A stretch of 64,000 nt of DNA from Bryoerythrophyllum caledonicum (GCA_963971425.1 OZ020519.1:24406786-24470785); one strand, 5' to 3'; positions 35,945 to 48,463 are shown, counted from the stretch's first letter. Notes: a model not told the origin generated them from the sequence alone. Program-made: numbers and translations.

Positions 35945-38790
35945 TTAGGAATATTCAAACAAGTGTAGAAAGCCAATTATCTGATTCATGAATGCTTTGG
36001 AAAACACAAATTCGGCACATGGAACAAGACAGCAGGCTCCTTGATAGGTGCCATCGTCAGAACTGAGAGGAGAAGATGGAGCTGATGAAATCTGCTCCAC
36101 AGTACAAAACGTTAAGATGGTGCAAACGTACGAGTCCCCGGAAGTCGAGACCGAGTGCTCCCAGAAGATGCCGTAGGTCCAATATACTGAACAAAGGTCC
36201 TTCACAAGCCATTGCAAGAGGATCGAGCTCTTCCCGAGCGAGAGGCGGCTTAAGCTTTGGTTGGAACTGATTAAATTATAGTCCTTCATTAACGGTGCCG
36301 ACACACACAGGTTCGGCAGCACCGTCTTCTGGTCCTGGGCTCCCACTTCAGTCTCGCCCACTTGAACCAATCTCTGGAGCAGCTGAGAGGCAGTCCTGCG
36401 CGTCTCCTCTGTGATTCTAATGTCCTGCAAAAACAACAGAAATCTTCTAACAAGGTTGCGTGATGCTAGACTCAGCTGTCCAAAGAAATGCTCAAGGCCC
36501 AGCACAGCGCATTCACATGCGCTTCTCACGAAAGCGTGGTATCACTAAAACATGACCTCCTCCACAATGTCAGGAATGGTCGGCGAATGCTCTCAGAGAC
36601 GCTCTTACCTTGGCCAGTTTCAGCACAACCTTAATCCATCTGTACGTATATTGTGCCGCTAGATTTCCTGCTGGAGGGTGCCCTCCACTCGAACCAGCCG
36701 CACCCTTAGCCAAAACTGCATTACCGCGTACCCTTCGTCCATGGTTCCGCCCAACCGGCACCGTATCGGCCTCTCTTCGCCTCATTGACACCAGAGGGCC
36801 ATTAGAATTGGGCAAGCCCGAAAACACAGGTTCCTCAGAAGCGTCTTGGTGTGGCGCAATAATGAAGCGATCTGTCAGTCGATCACCACCAGAATAGCTC
36901 CGCTCTTTGACACTTGGAATTGTATATTCCTCAGCCTCGCCTGGTGTACTTGCACCATGCCGCTCCTCCTGCTGCAGGGTCGATTGATGCACTTCAACAA
37001 TGGTTTCCTGCTCCTAACCAAAAGCAAGCTTAGTCACATCAGAGAAAGAATCATACAGAACCGGGGGCCTTTCACTTTCTGAGAATGCACCAATCTGACA
37101 AACTCACACAACTTGAGAGAAATTAGATCACCTCGTCTCCGTCAAACCACTCCTCTTGGTCCATCCCATTCATGAGTGCTTGCAGACGGGCATGAGACCA
37201 GTCACGTTCACGAGTCTCGAATCGCTTTTTCAGCATTCGATCGATGAATAAATCCGAACCAGGTGAATCCTCTTGCCTCACATGACTCGAAGTACTATGA
37301 TTTCTTAACAGCCCGTGCCTGAGCTTCTCAAGTCTCGAGCAGATGTCCAGAATACTCGGTCGTAGCTTCCTATCCGTGGCCCAACCCTCCTTGATCACAT
37401 CCGCCAGCTCCTTGGGAGTGTCGCTAGGAAGCTCTGGCCTTTGTCCACTGCAGATTACTCCAAACAACTCACTTCTCTTGACATGTTGAAATGGCTCACG
37501 GCAGGTAAGGATCACAGAGCACATCACCGAGAAGCTGTAAACGTCAGCCTTCAACCAATCTGCTCTGCCATTCGTGAATGCTTCCGGAGGCATGTACACT
37601 GTGGTGCCAATTTTGGGGCGCGTGATCGTATTGGACTTGCCTGCTTTCAGCTTCACTTTCGAGATGCCAAAGTCAGCCAATTTCACCTCCAGATTGTATT
37701 GCAAATCTGAACCGGTGGCCTTGCGAACAACCACGTTAGAGGTCTTGAGGTCACGATGCGCAACTCCGTGGTCATGCATATAGCACAAGCCGTGTGCAAT
37801 CTGCAGGATAACATCAAGAGCTAGAAAGAGGGAAGGTTTTGTTCCTATTTCTTCGAGACGCTCGATGAAGGTGGCAAGGCTGGTTTCCATTTGCTCCATG
37901 GCGATGAAATGCCCCGTAGAATGCTTATCCCTATACTTGTTGCAACAGAGAAACTTCACAATGTTTGGGTGGTTGAGGCTGGCCAAAATCTTCGCCTCCG
38001 CTAACCATTCCTTCTCGTAGCCCGCACCCTTGAACATTTTCTTCGCACAGGGGACATCAAACCAGGATGTCTTGCAAACATTGCCCCCAAGGAAATCCGC
38101 TGCGCCCCATTCATCATCAGGACCCTCCGCATCTGCCCACTGGTTGAAATACTGAACATCACAATCCTCATCAGGAGAATGCTGGAGAACATATCTCACT
38201 CTTCCCAGCAGATAAAGCGCCAGCCACCGAGACCGGATGGAGAAATTCACATCGTTCACTAAGCCATTGAGCCTTTCCTTGAGAGCAACTCGATCTTTGA
38301 AAACCTCATCCGCACCTGAAGGATCAAACGTTGCTGTCTCACGAAGATCCTCGCATAAAAACTCTTTCCTCTGCTTCTTATTCACGTCTTCAACCACTTG
38401 GAAGATGGTGTTGTACGATAGGCCTGCCTCCATCAGGATCTCCTTGAACGCCTCCTCGTTCTGGATTTGAAACGCAGATACTTGCCACCAATCTGGTTTG
38501 CAGCAATCCTCCACTAGTCGCCTCCCCTTCACGGACACTCGGTAGAAGTTCTCCAGTGCTGCACTGCAGGAAAGCAGGCCCATGTCATCCACCGAATCAA
38601 CCATGCGTTCAACACTTCGCATCGTCATCTTCAACTTGCATAACATGGTCCGACATTGATGTGGATTCAGGGGCTCCGAACGCGACGTCAGCTCACTAAT
38701 CCCCTGGATGTTTCTCCTCGAAAGATGCAAGAAATTTGTATGGGATGACGAATCCTTGCCGAACAGCCACGGCCACAACGACTTTGCCAT
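35945..38790 (-). CDS. TKL-type protein kinase with N-terminal helical region
   Basis: First exon 38790-37132 (553 codons, phase 0), second 37013-36609, third from 36424. The frame is then open to a stop at 35945. Residues 1-200 are mostly helical (ERMVDSVDDMGLLSCSAALE, DCCKPDWW), as in plant kinases with an MLKL-like N-terminal bundle. The catalytic domain spans about 230-495: lysine in VPCAKKMF (250/251), HRDLKTSN with Asp347, DFG at 373-375 and PPE at 401-403, so it should be active. The glycine loop is weak (LGGNVCKTSWF). The second exon is rich in Gln/Glu/Ser. Further coding-like sequence (EWYFLVSMAHSFAEGVGYG, 35590-35650) suggests exons continue to about 35340. I could not resolve the 3' end. 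A soluble signalling kinase is likely. The substrate is unknown. Confidence 0.78.
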
Positions 38791-40030
38791 TTCTTATTTG
38801 TAAAATCCTACCTGCATTTACAGTATGATAACAATAATATTGAATACCGAGTGCAAACTTTGAGAGACTTCCACGCTTTTCCAAATCTTCAGCATATGCT
38901 TCAATGCTAGTGATCAAAGGCCTGTATTGCGGAGCACATGTGTACATCCCAGCATGCTTTGGAAAGTCCTGACAATCGCCAATTTGACGTCAGTGAGTGA
39001 TAAACAAGGTCGAATATTCAGTGTTCTCATTTCGTGCAGTTCCTAAATGCAACAGAAGTGTGCGGCTGGACATAGAAGCTTACCACACCAAGTTCAGCGT
39101 CATCCAACTTTGCAAAACATCCCGAACCATCAGATCTACATAACGCTGCACAGTAAGCCAGATTGAAATCGTAAGAATATTTCTACAGAGCGAGAACATT
39201 TCTTATGGCTTTGAATTCGCAGCCTCATGACTTTGTGGCTCCGTATATTCGTGCAACACCCAAGACCCTGAAACTTAGAAGGAGTCCTGAATCGATAAAT
39301 CACGTTCTTCCCATTGCAACCGCCCGAACCTTGTAATTTGCTAGTAGTTATAGAAGCCGACAACATGAATTTCTACTCTGCATCGATAGAGTACTTCGTC
39401 ACCATCCCATCATTCACAAGCTCGCCCAACATGGATGCGGGCCTCGAACTCTGAACCTGAAACCCTTAACCAACATATTTTATGATGCCTGCAAGAAGTG
39501 GATTTGAGCTGTTACCTTGGCAAGGTGGCTAAGTTGTCGAGATGGCCTTCAATCGTGCAGGCGACGTGAACACGGGATGAATTCCACGAAGCGTGCAGAA
39601 ATCAAAGATGGATGCGCCGTGAGCACTGATCGCCCGCTAACAAGTTCTGCACCGACAAGAGAAGAGATTTGCTTGTAGTAGATCCACTACCAGCTTCGGA
39701 TCCTGCGAAGGCATCATGCGCAGATCAGAGCAGGCATGAGTTTTCATCTGGGATCTGGCAGCTGAACCCTACCGACTAAAGAGTGCTCGGGGCAAACTGT
39801 GCACTGACGCAGGAGCTTCGCCACGAGAATCATTTCAGCAGAATTTTAATTCGCTTCTAAGGTTGGCAGGCATCTTGTTGGTTCATTTAAAGATTTGGTA
39901 TTCATTATTCGGTATATGTTTACTATAGTAGGATTTGAGGTGCTTCATTCCTGAGTGTAAGGTAAGCCCCCCATAACCAACAAAAATGCATAGCTAACGC
40001 CTATAGGATTCCGAAGTGCTTTGAGCTGGC
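38791..40030. other. 5' flank of the kinase gene
   Basis: A frame at 38800-38950 (YTCAPQYRPLITSIEAYAEDLEKRGSL) has protein-like composition and ends near a GCAG|GTAGG donor-like site. It may be an upstream exon of the kinase gene, but I cannot connect it. The rest shows no gene. Confidence 0.35.
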
Positions 40031-40031
40031 G

Positions 40032-41163
40032 ATGGAGTTTCTTTGCGATGGAGGGGCAATCATTGTGCTTAACCCACATTCTAGGTTCATTTATAATGAA
40101 CCAGTTTCTTCGGCATCATGGGCAGATTTCCAAGAGGAAGCGAAGTGGTTCGCCATCGATGGACTTCCGCTCTTCTCCGACGCCCGCCTAGGCCGCATAC
40201 ACAAGACCTTCATGGTCAAGTGCTTCGTGAGGAAGACCAATCCGTCAGTTCCATTTGTCTTCAATGATAGAATGGAGCTTTGGCGGATGGGATTGAGCTA
40301 TCAACTGACGGCCATTTGACCAACTTTATTACCCATGACTCACTCACGTTGAGAGCCTCTATGGGGACACCATGGCGGGGTGCAAGAGAGTAGTCCCAGA
40401 ACCTCATGGAGGCTGTCATCGATCTTTGTACGAAGGAGGATGAGATCGTGATGGACCTCACCGCATTTTCAGGTTGAAATCTTACTTTCTCTTAAATTTT
40501 TATACTTTCATAATTCTAACTGTAACCTTTGATGTTCTCCACGCTTTTTCTTGACGCATCCATAAAAGCTTGCAAGGCCCTCAAGCGCCATATCCTTGCC
40601 TTGGAGGCGGACAAGGATTTAATTGACAAGGTGCTCCGACCTCTTATCCCACTCATGGTGGAGGTAGAGTCCACAAATGTAGAGCTTGTGGAGGAGCCTT
40701 CTTGCAAGCGGCCGTTGGAGGATGGTGATGACGAGCCTGAGATCAAGACTACGCCAAAGAGAACTTGTAAGTAAGTTTTCTTCCTCTGAAATTCATTTCT
40801 ATATTTTGTATTCTATGAAGTTGCATCTCTAATCATCATTGTTTGTAGATGGTTCTCATCACCGTTGATGGCTTCTCCATCAACAACTCAGGTTGGAGTG
40901 TTGGCTCGCATGGCAAGCGTGTTTGTCAATCCGAAGCAACCGCATGTCTTGCCTGAGTATGCAAAGGCTATCGTAGTCGCATTTGCAGTGCAACTATCGC
41001 CTCGACGTTGTCCACCGACGACTAGATTGGACTCAAGAGCAAAGGTTTTTCTAGACATAGAGGCGGAGGAGGATAGTATTGATTTAAATGATAGTCGATC
41101 AGGAAGTGGTGAACCATTTATCCACGAGGTTAGCGATGATGAATTGTTTGGAAAGAAATGGTG
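40032..41163 (+). pseudogene. DNA-methyltransferase-like gene remnant
   Basis: Three frames carry pieces of one protein: 40032-40319, 40430-40475 joining 40540-40774, and 40865-41164. The middle pieces read AVIDLCTKEDEIVMDLTAFSG and then ASIKACKALKRHILALEAD. This matches motif I and the following strand of N4/N6 DNA methyltransferase folds (DLTA-SG, then A-K-L-R-I-A-E). A GT-AG-like intron falls between them, but its acceptor is not convincing. The third piece starts after a good intron (AACTT|GTAAGT to TTTGTAG) and ends IHEVSDDELFGKKW. The catalytic NPPY-type motif is not visible. Low-to-moderate certainty. Confidence 0.4.
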
Positions 41164-41280
41164 ATTCCTCCATTTTGTTTCTTTATATTGGTTATTTTCA
41201 TGAGGGTTTTCATTGGTGGTTATGATAGTTGCAATTGCCTCATAAGATTCCTTAATTTTATTGCTGACGGATAGTACAAA

Positions 41281-41560
41281 TTATTGATAACATCTTAATT
41301 CTGACAATAGGTATAGAATTATCGCATCATAAATAATTCCAATAGAGTTTAATGAAGTCTTATGTTTGTCAATAACAATTGCACAAGGTCTAATCTTTCC
41401 AATTATAGCAAACACAGCGGTCAAGGCCAACTCCAAAGTAATACCCTTGTGTTTTTCTCTTGGATCTTGCTTATAGTCTCTTGTGCATAACATGTGGAAC
41501 ACCGGTACACCTTTCCCACCTTGATTCAGGACAATAGTTGCATAAAGAGGGAGGTTTTAC
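41281..41560 (-). pseudogene. MULE/FAR1-type transposase fragment
   Basis: The minus-strand frame reads GKGVPVFHMLCTRD, then LELALTAVFAIIGKIRPCAI, then VIDKHKTSLNSI. This resembles the core of Mutator-like/FAR1 transposases, where a V-P-V strand is followed by a helix and an aspartate-bearing strand. Only about 90 residues remain, and the neighbouring frames are closed. Terminal repeats were not found. Confidence 0.4.
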
Positions 41561-43051
41561 AAATTAGTCTTGAAAGTGGAATCCAAGGCCCTAGAATTAC
41601 CAGTTGAAAATCATCGGGCCTGCATACGCATCCAATCAGTTTAGATCACCACAATAAAAGGCCATTTTTTAATATCCTTGTGTTTTGGTCAAAAAGGTTG
41701 GTAGAATATAATTTTTCTTTCTTCCTACAAGCTTATACAATCAACTTGTGCCGCATCCCAATCATCCTTTTTTAAAACATCTATACATCATATAAAACAA
41801 CCAAATTAGATACACACAGACATATAAGATATCATACAAAAACATATAATACATGTAAAGTAGAAGATATAACCATGAATATGACATACACTTAACAGAC
41901 ATTTAACTAATTATGGACAAAAAAAAGTCCAGAATTCAAAATAACGTCAGCGGGCCGCGGAGGAAAGTCGTCAACATGACGGCAGACATGTCATTATAAC
42001 AAATAGAAGGAAATAAGAGGCTGCTCTTTACGAGGAAAAAAAAGGAGCATAGACAATGAAGCCTCTTCAAAATCTTGGTTGGTGAACCAAATGTGATGCT
42101 GAACACGTAAGATAAGATGCTTGGTCGTCGGCGGCCCACTGACCTCAAGGTGAGTTTCATTCAGAAACCGCCACCATTATTCAAAACAGATAATTTAGTA
42201 ACAAACTAAGAAGAAATCCACAGCAGTATTAAAAAAACTTCTCCCCGAATGTAATGAAGGCTCAGTAGAAGAGGAACCATGCTAGTTATTTTAACAAAGT
42301 AGCACGTCGGCTGGCCGTCGACAATACCAAGATACATCTGTAGTGCCCAAAATGAATGTCAAAGTACTTTCCAATACATGGACTAGGTAGCCAGTCTTCG
42401 TTGGTGAACCAAATGTGATGCTAATCATGTGACATAAGATGCTTGGTCGTCGGCCGCCCGCCGACCTTAAGGTGAGTTTCATTCAAAAACCGCTAGCATT
42501 ATTCAAAAAAGATAATTTAGTAACAAACTTAGAAGAAATCCGCAGCAGTAATAAAAGAACTTCTCTCCGAACGTGATGGAGGCTCAGTAGAAGAGAAACC
42601 ATGCTAGTTATTATACCAAGGTAGCACGTCGGCTGGCCGCCGACAGTACTAAGATACTAGGACATGTACTAGGATGACGCATTCAGATTTTTGACATGAT
42701 GACGCATACTGTATAGAGGAATACGAGTTGAACAAAAAGAATATTGAATTCATGAAAAGGTACAATGTGGACGAGCTGCCGAAAGAATGATATAATCTAA
42801 ACTACTAGCACATCAAAGGGCGGGGGCCAGAAGTTCTTCAAGTCGATGGAGAGGATGTGCGTTGGCGGGCTGCCCATGGAAATTATTAGTACGCCTCAAT
42901 GTCCCACGAGCGCACTACCGCATGCCCATAAAAGCGCGCCTGTGACATAGTCCAATGAGTCTGGCCTGGTCGCTCAACTTGCAACATATATTCAGGCACA
43001 GTTTGAAATGTGTGGAGGGGGTAGACGAGAGGAAGTATGTCAGTCGCGACG
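41561..43051. repeat. 322-bp tandem duplication with GTCGGC palindromes
   Basis: The segment starting GGTGAACCAAATGTGATGCT at 42081 recurs at 42403 (period 322) and continues with matching sequence to about 42660. Each unit holds two near-palindromic 17-mers of the type GTCGGCTGGCCGCCGAC (42127-42143, 42306-42322, 42449-42465, 42628-42644). A diverged one lies at about 41946. No gene. Confidence 0.7.
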
Positions 43052-43621
43052 TTAGGAATGACTCCGTTTTTGAAGGGAGGTGTCAGTTGACCCTGGAACG
43101 GCTAGGGCATATAACAAAACGAATCGGCGATACCGCAACGATAACGGGTTAACATCAACGAAAAGAACTTGGTCGGGCTCACAGACTTTTCGAGATTGCA
43201 TCTTCCTACGAAGAATGGAAATCAACTTGTAACTAAAGGGAAAGTTGTGAGGGGCAGATAAGTCCCGTCTACTGTAAACAAATGACAACCTATCACTAAC
43301 TCCATCCGGCAGAATGTGCAACAGGAGTGGTTTGAGTTTGTTCAGGGGCATCGTTGACCATAAGCCGACGTTAAAGCATGGTAGAAGCATATCGAATAGC
43401 TTTTTGAGGCCAGGCCTACGTACGACATTTGCATGTGGACAATCAGACGAGGTTGGAATCTTTGGGTCGACGAAGCAAAGTAATCCACTGACGTTGAGAA
43501 CAATGCATTTCTGAATGAATGACGGCCGAGCGTGAAGGCACTTAAAATAGAAAGCGGATCCCTGAAATGAGGACATAATCATGTCAGGAGGAACAAAAGG
43601 GGAAAAAGAATTTGCAGACAC
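43052..43621 (-). pseudogene. FCP1/NIF-like HAD phosphatase-related gene, copy 1
   Basis: One open minus-strand frame of 189 residues. It shows the order of the FCP1 homology domain: CIVLNVSGLLCFVD (motif 1 position), VVRRPGLKKLFDMLL, FNVGLWSTM (motif 2), DRLSFVYSRRDL and VLFVDVNPLS (motif 3 position). In active members motif 1 starts with a nucleophilic aspartate (LDVNGLL in plant relatives). Here it is asparagine (LNVSGLL), so phosphatase activity is unlikely. It may be a short pseudoenzyme or a decayed gene. I could not define introns or a promoter. Confidence 0.6.
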
Positions 43622-44095
43622 CCGAAAGCATTTGCAAATATTTACAGAAATTACCAGAATTTACTTAAATGTGCATAGAAAAACCAATTTGTCAATGAAT
43701 TCTGTAAAATTGAAACGGAAAGCATTTAAAAACATTTACAAGAATTACCAGAATTTACTTTAATGTATATAAAAATAAAAAAGAAGCCATCGAAAAGTTC
43801 AGCTGACAGAAGTGCTGGATTAGCAGCCTTGGTGCATGGATAGGGGTGGCTAAGGTGGTCGGATAAGTCTCAAGCCCGACTCTTGCTACGTATCGCACCA
43901 TGGAATGTCATAGCCAATTGCTTGAGATCCATAAACCTGTCGGTGATTCTGGAAGTGCAAACTTGAAGAAAAATAGTGGCCCTCGCCCCAAGAGACATTA
44001 TGACCAACGTACTCTGGCACGCTAAGTCTGCTTTGAAGAAGTCTTTCCAGAAATGGGATCACCTTAGAAAGAAGGTATGGGCCTCTCTGTGGGTC

Positions 44096-44974
44096 TTAGG
44101 CGTCGGGAGAAGTGATCCAGAATGCAGTTGGGTGAACGGCATTACAAGGATCGTTTAAGGTATTCCGGAGGGGATTAGGGTCAAGAAAGAGGGTGTTACT
44201 TTCATTAGCTTCAGGATGAATACAATAGCGCTTGTCCCTGAATAGACAAGCGAGCCTTTTCAGTTTGGCGGGATCCGGACGCTTCGTTACGGGATCAACG
44301 TGAACAGAGACATCACAAAAATGATCTCCTAGGACCCTTATTTTGGTTCGCTCTGGCCATTTTGGCGCCGTTTTGGAACTGGGTAGGCTAAGGTATACTG
44401 TGCGAATGTGTCTTTCGACGGTATTAGATTTGTCGGAACTCCAGATTGCCAAAACGAAATTGGACTAGCAGAAAGTAAGAAAGTCGACAAGACCCGGCCT
44501 AAATTTGGGTACATATTCGTACGGCTGACCTTCTCCATAGAAAATCGTCATCTTGTCCATTAGAAGCCCTCTCACTTCTAGAACGAGGAAATAACGTCGA
44601 GGACCTACCTGGATGTTCCTAGGAACAACTTCGGAGTTGATGCTGGCACCCTGATGTGTAGAAGAAGTTGTCGGCGGGCCGCCGACAACCGGAACCGTTG
44701 GAGGCCATGCCCCGTCCGAGACGAGTAGAAGGTTGTCGTCATTGATGTTGAAGTTAATGAAGGAATCCAATCGTGTGACAGAAGTAGGGGCCCCGCAAAT
44801 GGCATCTATGGAAACAAGAGGTAAAATTGAATTTTGGGACCCCACCGAAAGCTCTGCAAAGCGGTCGACCGTGACCTCAACAGTGTCGATTCGAGCCGGA
44901 ATACCCTCCATGTGGATCGCACATTCGGAATTCCCCTCTTGACGAAAGAACAGACAGAACACGCAATTAAGCAA
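44096..44974 (-). pseudogene. FCP1/NIF-like HAD phosphatase-related gene, copy 2
   Basis: Minus-strand frame 44974-44465 has a ~130-residue leader, then RYFLVLEVRGLLMDK and FRPGLVDFLTFC. After one TAG the same frame continues with SNFVLAIWSSDKSNTVE and later SNTLFLDPNPLRNTL (44096-44452). These are the FCP1-domain motifs in order. The motif 1 aspartate is replaced (LEVRGLL). With an in-frame stop and a missing nucleophile, it looks like a decayed relative of the copy at 43052-43621. The leader includes a GTCGGCGGGCCGCCGAC palindrome (44670-44686). Confidence 0.6.
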
Positions 44975-45512
44975 TTATGCACTTAGCCTTTTAAAAGTGC
45001 ACTTAGTGACAACGACGGCCAATGCGTTGGATCAAAATAAGTTCTGTTTGATTTCCTGTTTTTTTTATAAAAAAATTTAGGATCTGAGAACAATTTTCAA
45101 TATAACCAAAAATGTTAATTCAATAAGTTTTTTTGGCATTTTTGACAAATTTGATATGGAACTTGGTTAGAATTTGATAAATATTTGTTTCATACTCAAT
45201 AGTATGTTTTTGGAAAGAAGCTTGTCAAGTAACTATACAGAATACGCAATTATGTAAACTAAAACACTGCACAATGAATGGCAATTGATTTGAATATATT
45301 ACAGATGGAACATGATGCATAAGAAGAAAAAAATCAACATATTGCATATATTCTTGTACTTGGTGATGTAATCAAACAATGGGAAAAACCTCTCGGATTT
45401 ATTGGTCAATTGTTACCAAACGCCTTACATAACCTTTGTGGTAGACTACTCTTGCATATACCCTACATGCCAATCACCATACACCATACACTCATTGTAG
45501 TATCCTCCTTTA
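44975..45512. other. AT-rich spacer
   Basis: No gene is supported. It is the probable 3' flank of the transposase-like element that follows on the minus strand. Confidence 0.4.
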
Positions 45513-48131
45513 CTACATATCATTCAAAGTTGCTTGCAACCGCTCATCGTCAAATGCTTCCGTTTGTATTGCAATATATTCTAGTATGTGAGCCTTAGCC
45601 GACTTAAAAATACGAATCTTGCTTTCAACTTGCGATCCGAATATATTTCGCTTTCTCCTCCGGAAAGCGCCAGCCACTATTCTTTCAGGTTCGTCTATCC
45701 ACGAAAAGATGCATGCCTCTTTCTCTACCCAACTATGGCTGTCACACGTGGGCTCCCAGAATGCATCCATGCAATTTGCATATCGTTGTGCGGTGGACCC
45801 TATTCTGTCAACATTTTCTCTTTGCATGATGGGCCAATACCAACAAACCTTCATCTTATGACTCCTTTGATTTTTCCCATCTTCAATCACCTTCCCTACA
45901 TAGAATGTTATACCACCTTCAACCTGAGCTCTATCAACCCTTGGGGCTATAAATTGTCCACAATTAATATCTGATTGTGGATTGAATGGTGGAAACGGGT
46001 CGTGATTAACTTCATCCCTTGCTCCTTGTTCGATTCGTTCTTGAACATGGTTGCGTTCCGTTCATTGCGCCCTACGCACTGCTTGATTCGATGGTCTTCC
46101 TCTACGCGGACCAAAATATCCTCGAGAGTCTGCATTTGGAAGTATAGCCACAATTTGGTCCACGACGGTTACTTCGCGATTTTCGTTGCCTGGGCCGTTG
46201 ACCTCATCCAATGAAACACGTTCCGCAGTTGCGGTATTGGACACATCTGAAGGCCAAAATGGTAAAGAATGATGCTCGTTGCTACAGTCTTTGTGTGGAA
46301 ATTTGGCTAAGTACAGTTTCAATTTCTCGGCCTCCACTTTAGCATCACGGTTCCTTTCCACATGTTGCAATCTTTCAATGCACCTCTGTTTATAGGCGAT
46401 GAAGTCATCCAACGCTTTTAGCTCCCGTTTGTCCGTTGCAAACACATTTGCGAACGGTGGTCGCTCATCTCTACTTGGCACCGACCTCAAAGTCTTTGTC
46501 CCTGTCTCCGGTCCCCAAGCATCATTACAGTAATGTTTGTGTTGCACTCGAACCTCGTGGATCCCATTTCTATCATCTATATAGAATCGCATGTGGTGTG
46601 GAAATGTTATGCCAACCAATGAATCCGGACCTGTTAGTAGGTGGGGTGTTATGAACTGTTTCCAATCCCACACATTCTCTAACAGCCGTGCGGTGACAAA
46701 TGCCTCCGTAGAAGACGTTCCCCGTTCTATAAGGTTAAACATTTCTTTTAAGGATTTCACGTCCGATCTCTTCAAAGTACTTGATATACAACTGAAGCGT
46801 TGATCAATATCTTCATGTGTATGGCCCACTATAAGGAAAGAGAGTTCCACCTCTTGAAAAAATCTCAATCCCACCAAGGATGCGCATAGAGCAAACATAT
46901 AGATGTTTTTATTCTCACGGGTGCAATTATCTGCTTGGATGCGCAATGTTGGTGGCAAAAATCCCTTCCTCCGCAACACGTCTCCAATCACATACAACAA
47001 TGTGCTCACGACCTGGTTGTCGTCATGTTTGTGGTGAGCTCCAAACTATACGTCGCAATACAAACCGATTCCATGTACTAGAGCCCCACATAGATGGGTC
47101 TTCACAAACCGGTGTTCAATGTTCTTTACGGTTTGACGCATTCTTGGTACCATGGTTGTGTTTTGGTCCATGCCATCCACAATGATGCACCTGTACAACT
47201 CATGGTGGATATAACACGACCTCTTGAATATCCAATAATACCTACGTTCCTCCATCTTGATGCATAGATGCAACATAAACAATTCTTTGATCCTAATCCT
47301 TGCATCGGCATTGGTTGTGCCCTCCATAGCACATTTATATTCCCAACAATGATAACACTTTGAGAACCTTGAGAATGGTAGAACCTGGACATGGGGATAT
47401 CTCAAACGCTACATCCTATGGAACGAGCTAATTGAAATGGTATCTCCATTGCATATTCTCTTCACCTCTTCATTCAGGTAATTGAATACGTCAAATTTTA
47501 TTGTATTCATTGAAAGGAGAATAAGAGGCACCACTGTGTTGTTATCCTTACGGCAAATAGAACGATGAGGTTGAGGACATCCAGCTTCTTCCACAAATGA
47601 TTTGAAGCAAGCCTCTGCAGCAGACATTCTAGTGCTCTCTCTAATCGGATTCGATAGTGTGTTACCGTGGATTGCCGTCACTCTACCATAAATTAAACAA
47701 TCTTTCTTCAACTCCTTAAAACGCCGTTGCGAATAACCAACCCCAAGAGCGTAGCAAGCATTGCAAATAGGCTTGCCATCTAACTTCGTCTCAAATTTAT
47801 CCTGACGAAATCCTTCCGTTCGTGTATAAAAAGAAACCAACATTTGTCTTATCCATGTACTTCGGATTGAATACTCTGGTGCCCAAGCATTATATCGCAT
47901 GTCTAAAATATGCCTAGCTGGAATGTCCCTCAAACAATTTTGCTTGCATCCTCCCTGTGCTATTGCCCTTTCCATGCTTGCCAAAGATACCTTACTTGCT
48001 GCAGTTCCTGTCACATTTGACTCGTTTGAAATTATCCTTCTTCTATTCTGCATAGAATAAGGTCGGCACGCTGTTCTAACATGAGCAAATCCCTCTACAT
48101 GGAGCAAATCTTGAATGTTAGGGGGGTGCAT
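45513..48131 (-). mobile_element. DUF7869-like transposase-related element, decayed
   Basis: Three minus-strand blocks in order. 48131-47409 is an N-terminal part with a cysteine motif (DGKPICNACYALGVGYSQRR). 47405-46062 is a core in two frames, with VDGMDQNTTMVPRMRQTVKN, HLCGALVHGIGLY, LRIQADNCTRENKNIYMFAL and FLIVGHTHEDIDQRFS. 45890-45513 is a C-terminal part (WVEKEACIFSWIDEPERIV, IFGSQVESKIRIFKSAKAHI). The D...D...E/GHTH-D pattern suggests an RNase H-like fold. I believe this is the DUF7869 type, widespread in algae and animals. Frame changes and stops between blocks show it is not functional. No terminal repeats were identified. Confidence 0.6.
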
Positions 48132-48463
48132 TGATAAACTGGTGAACTCTCATCAACGGGATTTGAAGCTTGGCTACTCCACAGAGATCTTTCATTCAAT
48201 TCGGGGGTGATAGATCGCCCTTGAATATCAAATCCTGGGGCCATTCTCCGAGTAGGTGAAATATGAGATCTATCTTCACCATGGGCATTTGGAAAATTAG
48301 GTGTTGTGACAAGTCATGAAGCAATGACCGGTTCCAACAAATGATCAAGTCCATATATGAACCAAGTCGTTCACCCACAACTTCTCATGTCCAATGTAAT
48401 GCATCGTCAACCCAAATTATACGCACTGCCACCTCAGATGGAAACATTCTACATCCATGCAAA

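Larger units (their letters stand above)
33460..37802. repeat. Right unit of the 4.3-kb direct duplication
   Basis: Matches 27930-32238. It contains a lone copy of exon 3 of the secreted-protein gene and the 3' part of the intact kinase. Beyond 37802 the kinase continues as unique sequence. Confidence 0.85.
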
